Below are positions 9,240 through 17,542 of a stretch of DNA of 64,000 bases, piece by piece (position 1 is the stretch's first letter; each line of letters opens with the position of its first letter). The DNA is from JAFIEN01 sp051859505 (GTDB taxonomy: Bacteria > Pseudomonadota > Alphaproteobacteria > Rhodobacterales > Rhodobacteraceae), in assembly GCA_051859505.1 (NCBI GenBank), contig JBHYFN010000017.1, positions 1 to 64,000 of the forward strand, in the 5' to 3' direction. The translations under genes were made by a program, and so were the position numbers. The notes beneath the pieces were generated by a model, which was not told where the DNA came from, did not search any database, and saw nothing but the letters and a program-made list of their open reading frames with translations.

Positions 9240-10741
9240 CAGGCCGCCCCCTGCATCTGCCCGGTGGCCAGCCGCATCACCGCTTCCTGACTGGCCTCTT
9301 CATGGCTGAGGATCCCCATCTGCCGCCCCTCGCGCATGACGAGGATCCGGTCGCCCAAAGCCAGCACCTCGGGCAGGTCCGAGGAGATCACCAGCGCCGC
9401 CCCGCCCTCGGCCACGAAATCGCGGATCAGGTCATGCACCTCGGCCTTGGCGCCCACGTCGATCCCCCGGGTCGGTTCGTCGAAGATCAGAAGATCGGGC
9501 TTCATCTCGAGCCATTTGGCCAGCATCACCTTCTGCTGGTTGCCCCCCGAGAGCATTCCCACCGAAAGCTCCACATGCGGCGTGCGGATGTTCAGCCGCT
9601 TGCGATGGCTTTCCGCCACCGCCCGTTCCTGCCCCAGCCGGACAAGGCCAAGCGGCGAGAGCACCTTCCCCAAGGTGGCCAGCGTCACATTCGCCCGGAT
9701 CGGCATCGGCATCGCCAGCCCCAGCTTGCGCCGATCCTCCGAGACATAGGCGATGCCTGCCGCAATCGCCTCGGCCGCGTCGCGGGGGCGCCAGGGCTGC
9801 CCCTTGTAGCGCGCCTCTCCCTCGGTCGCAGACCGGATGCCGAACAAAGCCAGCGCCACATCCGTGCGCCGCGCGCCGATCAGGCCCGCCATGCACAGAA
9901 CCTCGCCCCGGTGCAGATCGAAGCTGACGCCGGAAAACACCTCCGCAACCCCCAGCCCGCTGACCGAGAGGATCACCTCGTCCCGTGCCTGGCTGGGCGC
10001 CTTGGCGTAGAAATTCCCCACCTCGCGCCCGACCATATCGGCGATCAGGCTGTCGGGCGTCACCTCGCCCACGGGCTTGGTCGAGATATGCTGCCCGTCA
10101 CGGATCACCGTCACCCGGTCGGCCACCTCGAAAATCTCTTCCAGCCGGTGGCTGATATAGACGACCGCCACGCCCTGCGCCGCCAGCGTCCGCGCCACGC
10201 GCCGCAACTCGCCCGCCTCATGGGCCGAAAGACTCGCGGTCGGTTCGTCCATGATCAGGACGCGCACATCCTGAGACAGCGCCCGCGCGATCTCGACCGC
10301 CTGCTGCTCGGCCAGCGTGAGGCCCGCCGCGATCCGGTCCACATCGAGCCGCATCCCGATCCGGTCGATCAGCGCATGTGCCTTGTCGCGCAACTGCCCG
10401 CGGCGCTGCAACAGCCCCAGATCGGTCGAGGAAATGAAGATGTTTTCGGCCACATCCAGATCGGGAAAGACCATCGGCTCCTGATAGATCGCGGCCACGC
10501 CAAGCTCGCGCGCGGCCTTGGTGCCGGGGATCGTGACCACCTGCCCGTCGACCTGGATCCTGCCCGAGGTCGGCTGATGCACCCCGGTCATGATCTTGAT
10601 CATCGTGGATTTTCCGGCCCCGTTCTCGCCCACGATGGCATGCACCTCGCCCGGAAACAGGGTCAGCGACATGGCAGACAGGGCCTGCGTCATGCCAAAG
10701 CTTTTCGACACGTCCTGAAGGGCCAGAACCGGTGCGGTCAT
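9239..10741 (-). CDS. Sugar-type ABC transporter ATP-binding protein, two nucleotide-binding domains
   Basis: 500-residue duplicated ATPase of the RbsA/RhaT type. The N-terminal half has Walker A GENGAGKST, the helical region and Walker B LIMDEPTASLS. The C-terminal half lacks a normal Walker A (AGLIGARRTD), as is usual in this class, but keeps LSGGNQQKVMLAKWL and LIFDEPTRGIDVGAK. It energises import through the two downstream permeases. A hairpin lies between it and the upstream binding-protein gene. Confidence 0.92.
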   Translation of the reverse strand: MTAPVLALQDVSKSFGMTQALSAMSLTLFPGEVHAIVGENGAGKSTMIKIMTGVHQPTSGRIQVDGQVVTIPGTKAARELGVAAIYQEPMVFPDLDVAENIFISSTDLGLLQRRGQLRDKAHALIDRIGMRLDVDRIAAGLTLAEQQAVEIARALSQDVRVLIMDEPTASLSAHEAGELRRVARTLAAQGVAVVYISHRLEEIFEVADRVTVIRDGQHISTKPVGEVTPDSLIADMVGREVGNFYAKAPSQARDEVILSVSGLGVAEVFSGVSFDLHRGEVLCMAGLIGARRTDVALALFGIRSATEGEARYKGQPWRPRDAAEAIAAGIAYVSEDRRKLGLAMPMPIRANVTLATLGKVLSPLGLVRLGQERAVAESHRKRLNIRTPHVELSVGMLSGGNQQKVMLAKWLEMKPDLLIFDEPTRGIDVGAKAEVHDLIRDFVAEGGAALVISSDLPEVLALGDRILVMREGRQMGILSHEEASQEAVMRLATGQMQGAA

Positions 10742-10766
10742 GGAGCGGGTCTCCTGGGAAGAAAGA

Positions 10767-10798
10767 GGCCGCAGGCGACGGGAGGTCCGCCTGCGGCC
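10767..10798 (-). promoter_or_regulatory. Stable hairpin between binding-protein and ATPase genes
   Basis: Perfect 11-base-pair stem GGCCGCAGGCG / CGCCTGCGGCC with a 10-base loop in the 69-base gap after the binding-protein stop. Such hairpins commonly protect the binding-protein mRNA from 3' decay and give it higher expression than the membrane components; that role is inferred here. The minus-strand read-out after the stem is TCTTTCTT, a weak U-rich run. Confidence 0.65.
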
Positions 10799-10810
10799 CG
10801 CTCAGGCCCT

Positions 10811-11854
10811 TTACTGGGCAGCCGCCTCGACATTGTCCGAGGTATAGACGGTGAAGGGCCCCATCAGGATGCGCTTCGACCCGTCCCGACCGGGATCTTC
10901 CTCGATCGTGTATTCGCCCATCCGGCCGGCGACGAAGCTTTCGCCGATCTCGCCGGTCAGCTGGCCGGTGGCCAGGCCATAGGCGGTGTAGTAGGTCAGA
11001 TAGCCAAGGTCACGGAAATCCCACAGCGCGAATTCCGGCGCACAGCCGTTCATCGTGTAGCTGACCATCTCGGACGGCAGACCAAGGCCAGAGGTCTTGA
11101 CCTGATCGCACAGGCCTTCGTCCTGCATCGCCTTGGCCGCGGCCTGGATGCCCACGGTGGTGGGCGACATGATCAGGCCCAGATCGGGATGGCTGTCCAC
11201 CAGGGCGAGCGCGCGGTTGTAGGAAACCTCGGCCTGATCGTCGCCATAGACGATATCGACCAGCTCGATGCCGGCATATTTGTCGTCTGCCTCAAGCGCT
11301 TCCTGCATCGCGGCGATCCAGGCGTTCTGGTTGGCCGCATCCGGCGTGGCCGAAAGCACCGCCATCTGCCCCGACCCGCCCAGGATCGAATGCGCCATAT
11401 CGGCCATCACCACCCCGATCGAGCCGAAATCGACCTGCGCCACGAAGACATCCTCGCCCGCACCACCCGGGATCGGGCTGTCCCAGGTCACGACGCGCGT
11501 GCCGGCCGCCTGCGCCGCTTCCGCCGCCGGGGCGATCTGGTCGCCCGCGTTGTTCGACAGCAGCACCGCGCCCACGGCATTGGTGGCCGCCGTCGTCATG
11601 ATCTCGATCTGCCCCGCGACCGAGTTCTCCGGCGTCGGCCCCTGGAACAGGAGGCTGCCCGGATTGCCAAGCTCGGCATGGGCCTCCTGCGCGCCTTCAT
11701 TGGCCTGGTCGAAGACAAGGATCCCCAGGAACTTGGGCAGAAGGACCATATCGGTCTCCATCCCGGGCTCCAGCGTGATCGCATCGGCAAGGGCCACAGT
11801 GGCCGTGCCGGCCAGAAGCGCCGCCGACAGGCTCAGTTTCGTCAATTTCAGCAT
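10811..11854 (-). CDS. Sugar-type ABC transporter periplasmic substrate-binding protein
   Basis: 347 residues with a Sec signal peptide (MLKLTKLSLSAALLAG through VALADA) followed by a type I periplasmic-binding fold of the ribose/rhamnose/AI-2 class. Start at ATG 11854 is supported by GGGAGGA about 6 bases upstream and by the signal peptide; an in-frame upstream ATG adds an arginine-rich non-signal stretch. The mature protein would deliver the ligand to the two permeases. The family alone does not tell sugar from polyol or AI-2-like ligands; the neighbouring dehydrogenases favour a sugar or sugar acid catabolic substrate. Confidence 0.88.
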   Translation of the reverse strand: MLKLTKLSLSAALLAGTATVALADAITLEPGMETDMVLLPKFLGILVFDQANEGAQEAHAELGNPGSLLFQGPTPENSVAGQIEIMTTAATNAVGAVLLSNNAGDQIAPAAEAAQAAGTRVVTWDSPIPGGAGEDVFVAQVDFGSIGVVMADMAHSILGGSGQMAVLSATPDAANQNAWIAAMQEALEADDKYAGIELVDIVYGDDQAEVSYNRALALVDSHPDLGLIMSPTTVGIQAAAKAMQDEGLCDQVKTSGLGLPSEMVSYTMNGCAPEFALWDFRDLGYLTYYTAYGLATGQLTGEIGESFVAGRMGEYTIEEDPGRDGSKRILMGPFTVYTSDNVEAAAQ

Positions 11855-11933
11855 GATCGTCCTCCCGGAGGGTCGTTGTCGATCCGGCAGTGCGGGGGGC
11901 CCTCCTGCCCCCGCAACCGGAAACGGATGCGCG

Positions 11934-12890
11934 CTACATCGGCACCGGCTTGCGCGGCCCCTCACCCCGAAGCGCGCGGGCCACATCCTCGGCCACAAGG
12001 CCCTGCAACCGCCCGATGGCGGCCTCGGAATACCAGGCGGCATGGGGGCTCAGCATCAGGTTCGGCGCCCCCCGCAGCGGGCTGTCGGCGGGCAGCGGCT
12101 CGGTGCGGAACACATCCAGCGCCGCCCCCGCGATCACCCCGTCGCGCAGCGCGGCCGCCAGATCCGCCTCCTCGATCAGCAGGCCCCGCGCGGTGTTCAC
12201 GATCATCGCATGGGGCTGCATCCGGCCCAGATGCACGGCATCGAAAAACCCGGTCGTGGCCCCGGTCGCCGGCGCATGGAGCGAGATGATATCTGCGCGC
12301 GCCAACAGCGTGTCGCTGTCCACCAGCTCCACCCCCAGCCGCGCCGCCTCCTCGGCCGAGACGCCCGGATCGGCCGCGATGAAGCGAAAGCCAAAGCCCG
12401 TCAGCCGCGCCAGCACCGCCCGCCCGATCTGCCCCAGCCCGAAGAAGCCGAAGACCGTCTCGGAAAACGGCTTCATCGGGCGGGCCACCTTCACCGCCGC
12501 CCAGTCCCCGGCCCGGACCGAGGCATCCATCGCCATGAGCTTGCGCAACAGCGCCAGCGCCGCCGCCGCGGTGTGATCGGCCACCTCGTCGGCGCAGTAA
12601 TCGGGCACATACCCGACCCGCAACCCCGCCGCCCGCGCCGCCGCAAGGTCGATATTGTCATAGCCCACGCCATAGCGGATCACCGTGCCGCCGGGCACCA
12701 TGGCCGCCGCAGCCTCGGCCCCGAAGGCCGCGAACTGCACCAGCGCCACATCCGCCCCGGCCACGGCCTCGGCCACCTCGGCCGCAGACTTGCACTGATG
12801 CGCCGCGAACCCGGCACCGGCCGCCTGCGCGGCCGCCTCCTCCTGCGCAAGACCCGGAAAGGTATAATCGGTAACGACAACCCGCTTCAC
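11934..12890 (-). CDS. D-isomer-specific 2-hydroxyacid dehydrogenase, CtBP-like
   Basis: 318 residues. The NAD-binding motif is GLGQIGRAVLARL, and the catalytic triad of the family is readable as R in NTARGLL, E in FRTEPLPADSPL and H in LSPHAAWYSE. The split substrate domain has YGVGYDNIDLAAA. Start taken as GTG 12890 (VKRVVVTDYTFPG) with AGGGA upstream, because the longer ATG-initiated form would begin inside an intergenic repeat. First gene of the importer operon, divergent from the SDR gene; probably a catabolic oxidoreductase for the imported compound. Substrate unknown. Confidence 0.85.
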   Translation of the reverse strand: MKRVVVTDYTFPGLAQEEAAAQAAGAGFAAHQCKSAAEVAEAVAGADVALVQFAAFGAEAAAAMVPGGTVIRYGVGYDNIDLAAARAAGLRVGYVPDYCADEVADHTAAAALALLRKLMAMDASVRAGDWAAVKVARPMKPFSETVFGFFGLGQIGRAVLARLTGFGFRFIAADPGVSAEEAARLGVELVDSDTLLARADIISLHAPATGATTGFFDAVHLGRMQPHAMIVNTARGLLIEEADLAAALRDGVIAGAALDVFRTEPLPADSPLRGAPNLMLSPHAAWYSEAAIGRLQGLVAEDVARALRGEGPRKPVPM

Positions 12891-12900
12891 GCCACGATCC

Positions 12901-12993
12901 CTGCTTCTTTTGTTCCCAAATATCCCGGGGGGAGGGGCCACAGGCCCCGGGGGGCAGAGCCCCCCACGGCAGAAATTTGGCCAAATTTCTGCC
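12901..12993 (+). repeat. Dispersed intergenic palindromic repeat, copy A
   Basis: Modular element: CTGCTTCTTTTGTT plus CCCAAATATCC, a GC hairpin, GGGGGGCAGAGCCCCCC, then a perfect 26-base palindrome at 12968-12993 with core AGAAATTTGGCCAAATTTCT. The same modules recur at 25003, 39548, 43583 (reverse), 46907 and 51410 (reverse); the palindrome alone recurs at 21807. This copy lies between divergent genes, unlike the others, which follow gene ends. Confidence 0.85.
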
Positions 12994-13053
12994 CCGCCCG
13001 GCGCACCCGCGACTCGCTTGGTCCTGCTGCCATGCCGCTTCCCCCCAAACCCT

Positions 13054-13099
13054 TTGACAGACCGGCCTCCACAGCCTAAGACGTCAAGTGGTCAGACCA
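13054..13099 (+). promoter_or_regulatory. Promoter and GntR/FCD-like operator of the SDR gene
   Basis: TTGACA at 13054-13059, a 17-base spacer and TAAGAC at 13077-13082 form a reasonable sigma-70 promoter. The predicted start point falls next to the palindrome TGGTC-A-GACCA (13089-13099), flanked by AATT. This matches the TGGTNNNACCA half-site pattern of FCD-type GntR regulators, and the position would let a bound repressor block transcription. No GntR gene is in the window, so the regulator is unknown. Confidence 0.5.
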
Positions 13100-13133
13100 A
13101 TTAATCGCAACACCCGGCACAAGGTCAAGAGAA

Positions 13134-13889
13134 ATGTTCAACCTCGCCACCGTCCCCGTCCCCTCGCTTTCCGGCAAGACGATCCTCGTCACCGGCGCCG
13201 GCCGCGGCATCGGGGCGGAACTTGTCCGCCAGCTCGTGGACCACGGCGCGCAGGTCTTTGCCGGCTTCTACGGCGCGGCCGACATGGGGGCGCTCGCCGG
13301 GGCCGTGACCTTCCCGCTTGACGTGACGGACGCGGCCTCCGTCGCTAGCGCCGTCGCCAAGCTCGAGGCCTTCGGCGGCCGGCTCGACGTGCTGGTCAAC
13401 AACGCAGGCGTGATCGCGCCCATCGGCCATCTCGAACACCTGCCCGCCGATACGCTCAAGCCCGCCTTCGAGGTCAATGTCGTCGGCCTCCAGCGCATGG
13501 TCCTGGCCTGCCTGCCGCTCCTCAAGGCCTCGAAAGGCGTGATCGTCAACGCGGGCACCGGGGCCGCCACCACCCCGATGGAGGGCTGGACGGCCTATTG
13601 CGTCTCCAAGGCCGGCGCGCGGATGCTGACCCAGATGATGGCGCTGGAACTCGCGCCCCACGGCATCCAGTCCTTCTTCATCGGCATCCCGCCCACCGAT
13701 ACCGCCATGCAATCGGAAATCCGGCAGGCGGGCCTGAACCCGATCAGCCAGATCCCGCAGGAAAAACTCGTGCCCACCGCTGTGCCGGCCTCGGTGATGG
13801 CCTGGCTCTGCTCGGATGCGGCGCGCGCGGTGGACGAGGTTCTGCTCGACGTGCGCGAGGAGCGGTTCACCGCGATGATGAACCTCTGA
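13134..13889 (+). CDS. Short-chain dehydrogenase/reductase
   Basis: 251-residue classical SDR. Visible motifs are the cofactor loop TGAGRGIG near residue 21, NNAG near residue 86 and the catalytic YCVSK (Tyr-x-x-x-Lys). The family's catalytic Ser position reads as the NAGTGAAT region, so the usual serine is replaced by a small or Thr residue there, which may alter activity. Divergent from the importer/hydroxyacid dehydrogenase operon and preceded by a GntR-type operator, so it probably acts in the same catabolic route. Substrate not identifiable. Confidence 0.88.
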   Translation: MFNLATVPVPSLSGKTILVTGAGRGIGAELVRQLVDHGAQVFAGFYGAADMGALAGAVTFPLDVTDAASVASAVAKLEAFGGRLDVLVNNAGVIAPIGHLEHLPADTLKPAFEVNVVGLQRMVLACLPLLKASKGVIVNAGTGAATTPMEGWTAYCVSKAGARMLTQMMALELAPHGIQSFFIGIPPTDTAMQSEIRQAGLNPISQIPQEKLVPTAVPASVMAWLCSDAARAVDEVLLDVREERFTAMMNL

Positions 13890-13907
13890 GCCGCGCGCCC
13901 GCCGGCC

Positions 13908-15278
13908 TCAGCCCTGGATCAGGGCGCTGATCTCGGCCACCTTCCCGGCCAGTAGCGCCCTGTCGCCCCGCGTCTCGACATTCAGCCGCAACACATTCTC
14001 GGTGTTCGACGCCCGCAGGTTCGCCCGCCACGCCCCCATATCAAGGCTGAGGCCGTCGAGCCGGTCCACGCCCTTCGCCCCCGGCAGATAGGCCGCCTCG
14101 AACCGCGCGATGGCGGTCGCCTTGTCCTCGATGTGGAAGTTGATCTCGCCCGAGGAGGGAAAGGCCGCCCGCATCTCGGCCAGAAGCGCCGAGAGCGGCT
14201 GGCCCGACCGCGACACCAGCTCGGCCACGAGGATCCAGGGGATCATCCCGCTGTCGCAATACATGAAGGCGCGGAAATAGTGATGCGCCGACATCTCGCC
14301 GCCATAGACCGCGTCCACCTCGCGCATCTTCGCCTTCAGATGCGCATGCCCCGTGCGGCAGACCACCGCCTCGCCGCCGCCCTTCGCCACCACATCCACC
14401 GTGTTCCACATCACCCGCGGATCATGCACGATCCGCGCGCCGGGCTCTTTCACAAGGAAAGCCCGCGCCAGCAGCGCCACGACATATTCGCCGTCCACGA
14501 AGGCGCCGGTTTCGTCGAAAAAGAAGCAGCGGTCGAAATCCCCGTCCCAGGCCACGCCCAGATCGGCCCGCGTGGCGCGCACCGCCTCGGCCGTGGGGGG
14601 CTGGTTCTCGGGAAGGAGGGGGTTGGGGATGCCGTTGGGGAAACTGCTGTCGGGATCGTGGTGCATGCGCACAAAGTCGAAGGGCACGTTCATCGCCGAC
14701 AGCCGGTCGGCGATGGCATCGAAAGCCGGCCCGGCCACGCCATTGCCCGCATTCACAAGGATCCGCAGCGGGCGCAGCCCCTCGGGATCCAGATAGGCGG
14801 CGACCCTGTCGGCATAGGCATCGCGGGGGTTCTCGCGCCTGAGCGCGCCCTGCGGCCGGGTGGGGCCAAAGTCATCGGCCAGCACCAGATCATGGATCAG
14901 GTTGAGCCCGGTTTCGCCCGAGACCGGGCGCGCGCCGTCACGCACCATCTTGATCCCATTGTAATCAATGGGATTATGCGAGGCCGTCACCATCAGCCCG
15001 CCGCCCGCGCCGTAATGATCGGTGGCGAAATAGACCTCTTCCGTGCCGCAGAGGCCAAGGTCGATCACATCGACCCCCTCGTCGCGCAGGCCGGCGATCA
15101 GGGCTGTCTGCAGGGCGGGGCTTGATTCGCGGATGTCGCGGCCGGTGACGACCATCGTGGGGGCCAGCACGCGGGCGAAGCCACGCCCGATCCGATAGGC
15201 CAGAGCCTCGTCCAGATCCGCGCCAAGGCGGCCCCGGATATCGTAACTCTTGAAACAGGCCAGCCGCTCTTGTGCCAT
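13908..15278 (-). CDS. Phosphomannomutase/phosphoglucomutase family protein
   Basis: 456-residue alpha-D-phosphohexomutase. The active-site phosphoserine loop is TASHNP, the Mg-binding loop is DGDFDR and the sugar-binding loop is GGEMSAHHYF; the C-terminal phosphate-binding domain has RASNTENVLRLN. It interconverts hexose 1- and 6-phosphates for polysaccharide or LPS precursors. ATG 15278 (MAQERLACFKSYDIRG) is chosen because GGAGG lies 6 bases upstream; an in-frame ATG five codons earlier is less well placed. It converges on the SDR gene with only 18 bases between stops. Confidence 0.9.
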   Translation of the reverse strand: MAQERLACFKSYDIRGRLGADLDEALAYRIGRGFARVLAPTMVVTGRDIRESSPALQTALIAGLRDEGVDVIDLGLCGTEEVYFATDHYGAGGGLMVTASHNPIDYNGIKMVRDGARPVSGETGLNLIHDLVLADDFGPTRPQGALRRENPRDAYADRVAAYLDPEGLRPLRILVNAGNGVAGPAFDAIADRLSAMNVPFDFVRMHHDPDSSFPNGIPNPLLPENQPPTAEAVRATRADLGVAWDGDFDRCFFFDETGAFVDGEYVVALLARAFLVKEPGARIVHDPRVMWNTVDVVAKGGGEAVVCRTGHAHLKAKMREVDAVYGGEMSAHHYFRAFMYCDSGMIPWILVAELVSRSGQPLSALLAEMRAAFPSSGEINFHIEDKATAIARFEAAYLPGAKGVDRLDGLSLDMGAWRANLRASNTENVLRLNVETRGDRALLAGKVAEISALIQG

Positions 15279-15350
15279 CAAGCCTCCGCGCAATGCACCT
15301 CACATCGGGCGGACGCTATGCGCAACAGGCAGGCAATGCCAAGGGGAAAG

Positions 15351-15950
15351 CTACTCGCTTACCTCTTCGCCCGTGCCAGTGCCCGTGCCAGTGGCCGTGC
15401 CAGTGCCAGTGCCCCCTGCTGCCGCTTCGGCAAGCGCGGGTCGCAGGCGGGTTTCCAGAACCCGCTGGGTCACAGGGCCGGCCACCCGCATCACGACCCG
15501 GCCCTCGCCATCCACCACAAAGGTTTCCGGCACGCCGTAAACGCCCCAGTCCAGCGCGGTGCGCCCATCGGGATCGGCGCCGACGCCGACATAGGGATCG
15601 CCCAGCTCGTCAAGAAAGGCCAGCGCATTGCCCGGCGTATCCTTGTAGTTCACGCCATAGACGGCCAGGCCCTCATCGGCCAGTTGCATCAGCGTCGGAT
15701 GCTCGACCCGGCAGGGCGGGCACCAGCTGGCCCAGTAGTTCACCAGCTTGACCTCACCGTCGCGCAGGTTCGCATCGTCAAGCTCCGGCAGGCTGCCCAG
15801 CGGGCCCAGCGTCATCGACGGCGCCTCGCGGCCGGCCAGCGCGGTGGGAAGCTCGTCGGGATTGTCGCGGAACATGCCGAAGGCGAAAAGCGCGGCAAAA
15901 CCCGCGAAGACAAGCGGCGGCAAAAGGACAAGGGGACGGACCCTAGCCAT
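15351..15950 (-). CDS. ccmG: Cytochrome c maturation thiol:disulfide oxidoreductase CcmG/DsbE
   Basis: 199 residues: an N-terminal membrane anchor (about residues 6-26) and a periplasmic thioredoxin domain with the active site WCPPC near residue 76 and the cis-proline loop GVPETF. It reduces apocytochrome c before haem attachment. The C-terminus is unusual, a roughly 15-residue glycine-threonine repeat (GTGTGTATGTGTGTG) encoded by hexamer-like DNA repeats, ending EEVSE. It overlaps ccmD by 8 bases and closes the ccm operon. Confidence 0.92.
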   Translation of the reverse strand: MARVRPLVLLPPLVFAGFAALFAFGMFRDNPDELPTALAGREAPSMTLGPLGSLPELDDANLRDGEVKLVNYWASWCPPCRVEHPTLMQLADEGLAVYGVNYKDTPGNALAFLDELGDPYVGVGADPDGRTALDWGVYGVPETFVVDGEGRVVMRVAGPVTQRVLETRLRPALAEAAAGGTGTGTATGTGTGTGEEVSE

Positions 15951-16092
15951 CCTCGCCCCGCTCCATGCGCTCCATCTCGGCCTTGACGCGGGCGTAGCGC
16001 CGGATGCTCAGCCAGACGATGCCGCCCAGGATCGCAAGGCTCACCGCATAGGCCGACAGCACCTCGGCCGCATATTTCCCCAGATCGGGCAT
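15943..16092 (-). CDS. ccmD: Haem exporter protein CcmD
   Basis: 49-residue protein with one central membrane helix (LSAYAVSLAILGGIVWLSI) and a basic/acidic cytoplasmic tail (RRYARVKAEMERMERGEDG), matching CcmD in length and layout. CcmD helps release holo-CcmE from the CcmABC complex. Its ATG overlaps the ccmC stop (ATGA), and its end overlaps the ccmG start, which fixes both boundaries. Confidence 0.88.
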   Translation of the reverse strand: MPDLGKYAAEVLSAYAVSLAILGGIVWLSIRRYARVKAEMERMERGEDG

Positions 16093-16832
16093 CAGACCAC
16101 CTGCTCGGCCCGGTCGGCCCGGGCCTGAAGGGCGCGCATCCGGCGCACCCGGATCTCGGTCGCGGTGCGCATCAGCACCAGCGCCAGGAACAGGCCGACG
16201 AACCCCGCCATGCAGACCAGAAGCGGAAACCAGAAGACGTTGTGGATGTTCTCTTCCGGGTTCATCGACAGCGACGGCCCCTGATGCAGCCCCTGATTCC
16301 AGAAGAACACCGCATAGCGCGACAGAAGCGCAAAGACCGATCCCACCATGCACAGAACGCTTGTCAGATCGGCGGCCGTATCGGGATCGGGGATCGCCTC
16401 CCACAGTGCCATATAGCCCAGATAGAACAGGAACAGGATCAGGAAGGCCGTCAGCCGCGGATCCCAGACCCAGGGCGTGCCCCACATCGGCTGCCCCCAG
16501 ATCGCGCCGGTCAGAAGCGCGATCACCGTCATGGCAAGGCCCACGGGTGCCGCAGCCCGGGCGGCAAGGGCGCTGACATGGTGGCGCCGGATCAGCCAGA
16601 TCAGCGAGGCGACCAGCATCATGATCCAGGCATTGATCGCCATGAAGGCCGAGGGGACGTGCAGATAGATGATCTTGACCGTCGAGCCCTGCCGGAAATC
16701 ATCGGGCGTGAAGAAAAAGCCCCAGATCAGCCCGGTCGCGATCAGGGCAAGCGCTATCCCCATCACCCAGGGCACGATCGGCGCCGTGGTGGCGATGAAC
16801 TTCTTCGGATTGGCATATTCCCAGATCGACAT
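16092..16832 (-). CDS. ccmC: Haem exporter/haem-handling protein CcmC
   Basis: 246-residue membrane protein with about six helices and the tryptophan-rich periplasmic motif WGTPWVWDPRLT, the haem-binding signature of CcmC. Conserved periplasmic histidines (for example in YLHVPSAF) flank it. It loads haem on CcmE. ATG 16832 (MSIWEYANPKKF) is preferred to an ATG three codons upstream because GAGGG lies at suitable spacing. Gap to ccmB is 53 bases. Confidence 0.93.
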   Translation of the reverse strand: MSIWEYANPKKFIATTAPIVPWVMGIALALIATGLIWGFFFTPDDFRQGSTVKIIYLHVPSAFMAINAWIMMLVASLIWLIRRHHVSALAARAAAPVGLAMTVIALLTGAIWGQPMWGTPWVWDPRLTAFLILFLFYLGYMALWEAIPDPDTAADLTSVLCMVGSVFALLSRYAVFFWNQGLHQGPSLSMNPEENIHNVFWFPLLVCMAGFVGLFLALVLMRTATEIRVRRMRALQARADRAEQVV

Positions 16833-16885
16833 GGCCCTCATCTAGCCCGCAATGCGCCCGGCCTCAATGGCCCGCGGCGGCCCCT

Positions 16886-17542
16886 TCACTTGAGATTGAC
16901 CCGCAGGGCCGCCGCAGTGGCGAAAGGTAGCAGCGCCACGCAGCCCGCGGTGATCCCCGCCAGCATCAGAAGCGGCGTCGTGACCGCCAGCCCCTCGGCC
17001 CCGCGGCGCACCACCTCGGCCCCGAAGATCAAGGTCGGCACATAAAGCGGCAGCACGATCAGCGACAGCAACAGCCCGCCGCGCCGCAGGCCCACGGTCA
17101 GCGCGGCCCCGAAAGTGCCGATCATCGACAGGGCCGGCGTGCCCAGCGCCAGCGCCGCCAGAAGCCAGGGAAAGGCCGCGGCCTGCATGTTCAGCAGCGT
17201 GCCCAGAACCGGGGCGACCAGCGTCAGCGGCAGCCCGGTGGTGATCCAGTGGGCCAGGCCCTTGACCAGCGCCACCGCCTCCATCGGCAGGGGCGAGGTC
17301 GCCAGAAGCGGCAGCGAGCCATCCTCGTAATCCAGCGCAAAGATCCGGTCGAGCGACAGAAGGGCCGCCAGAAGGGCCGCGACCCAGAGGATGCCCGGTG
17401 CGATCCGGCTGAGCACCGAGGTCTCGGGGCCCACGCCGAAGGGCACCAGCACCACGACGATCAGGAAAAACGACAGGCCAAGCCCGAACCCGCCCCCCGC
17501 CCGCACCGCAAGGCGCAAGTCCCGGATCAGGAGCGCCTTCAC
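16886..17542 (-). CDS. ccmB: Haem exporter permease CcmB
   Basis: 218-residue integral membrane protein with six hydrophobic segments, opening MKALLIRDLRLAVRAGGG as CcmB proteins do. The conserved ALDYEDGSLPLLATSPLP segment after the second helix is present. It is the membrane partner of CcmA in releasing holo-CcmE. Its start overlaps the ccmA stop (ATGA). Confidence 0.93.
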   Translation of the reverse strand: MKALLIRDLRLAVRAGGGFGLGLSFFLIVVVLVPFGVGPETSVLSRIAPGILWVAALLAALLSLDRIFALDYEDGSLPLLATSPLPMEAVALVKGLAHWITTGLPLTLVAPVLGTLLNMQAAAFPWLLAALALGTPALSMIGTFGAALTVGLRRGGLLLSLIVLPLYVPTLIFGAEVVRRGAEGLAVTTPLLMLAGITAGCVALLPFATAAALRVNLK

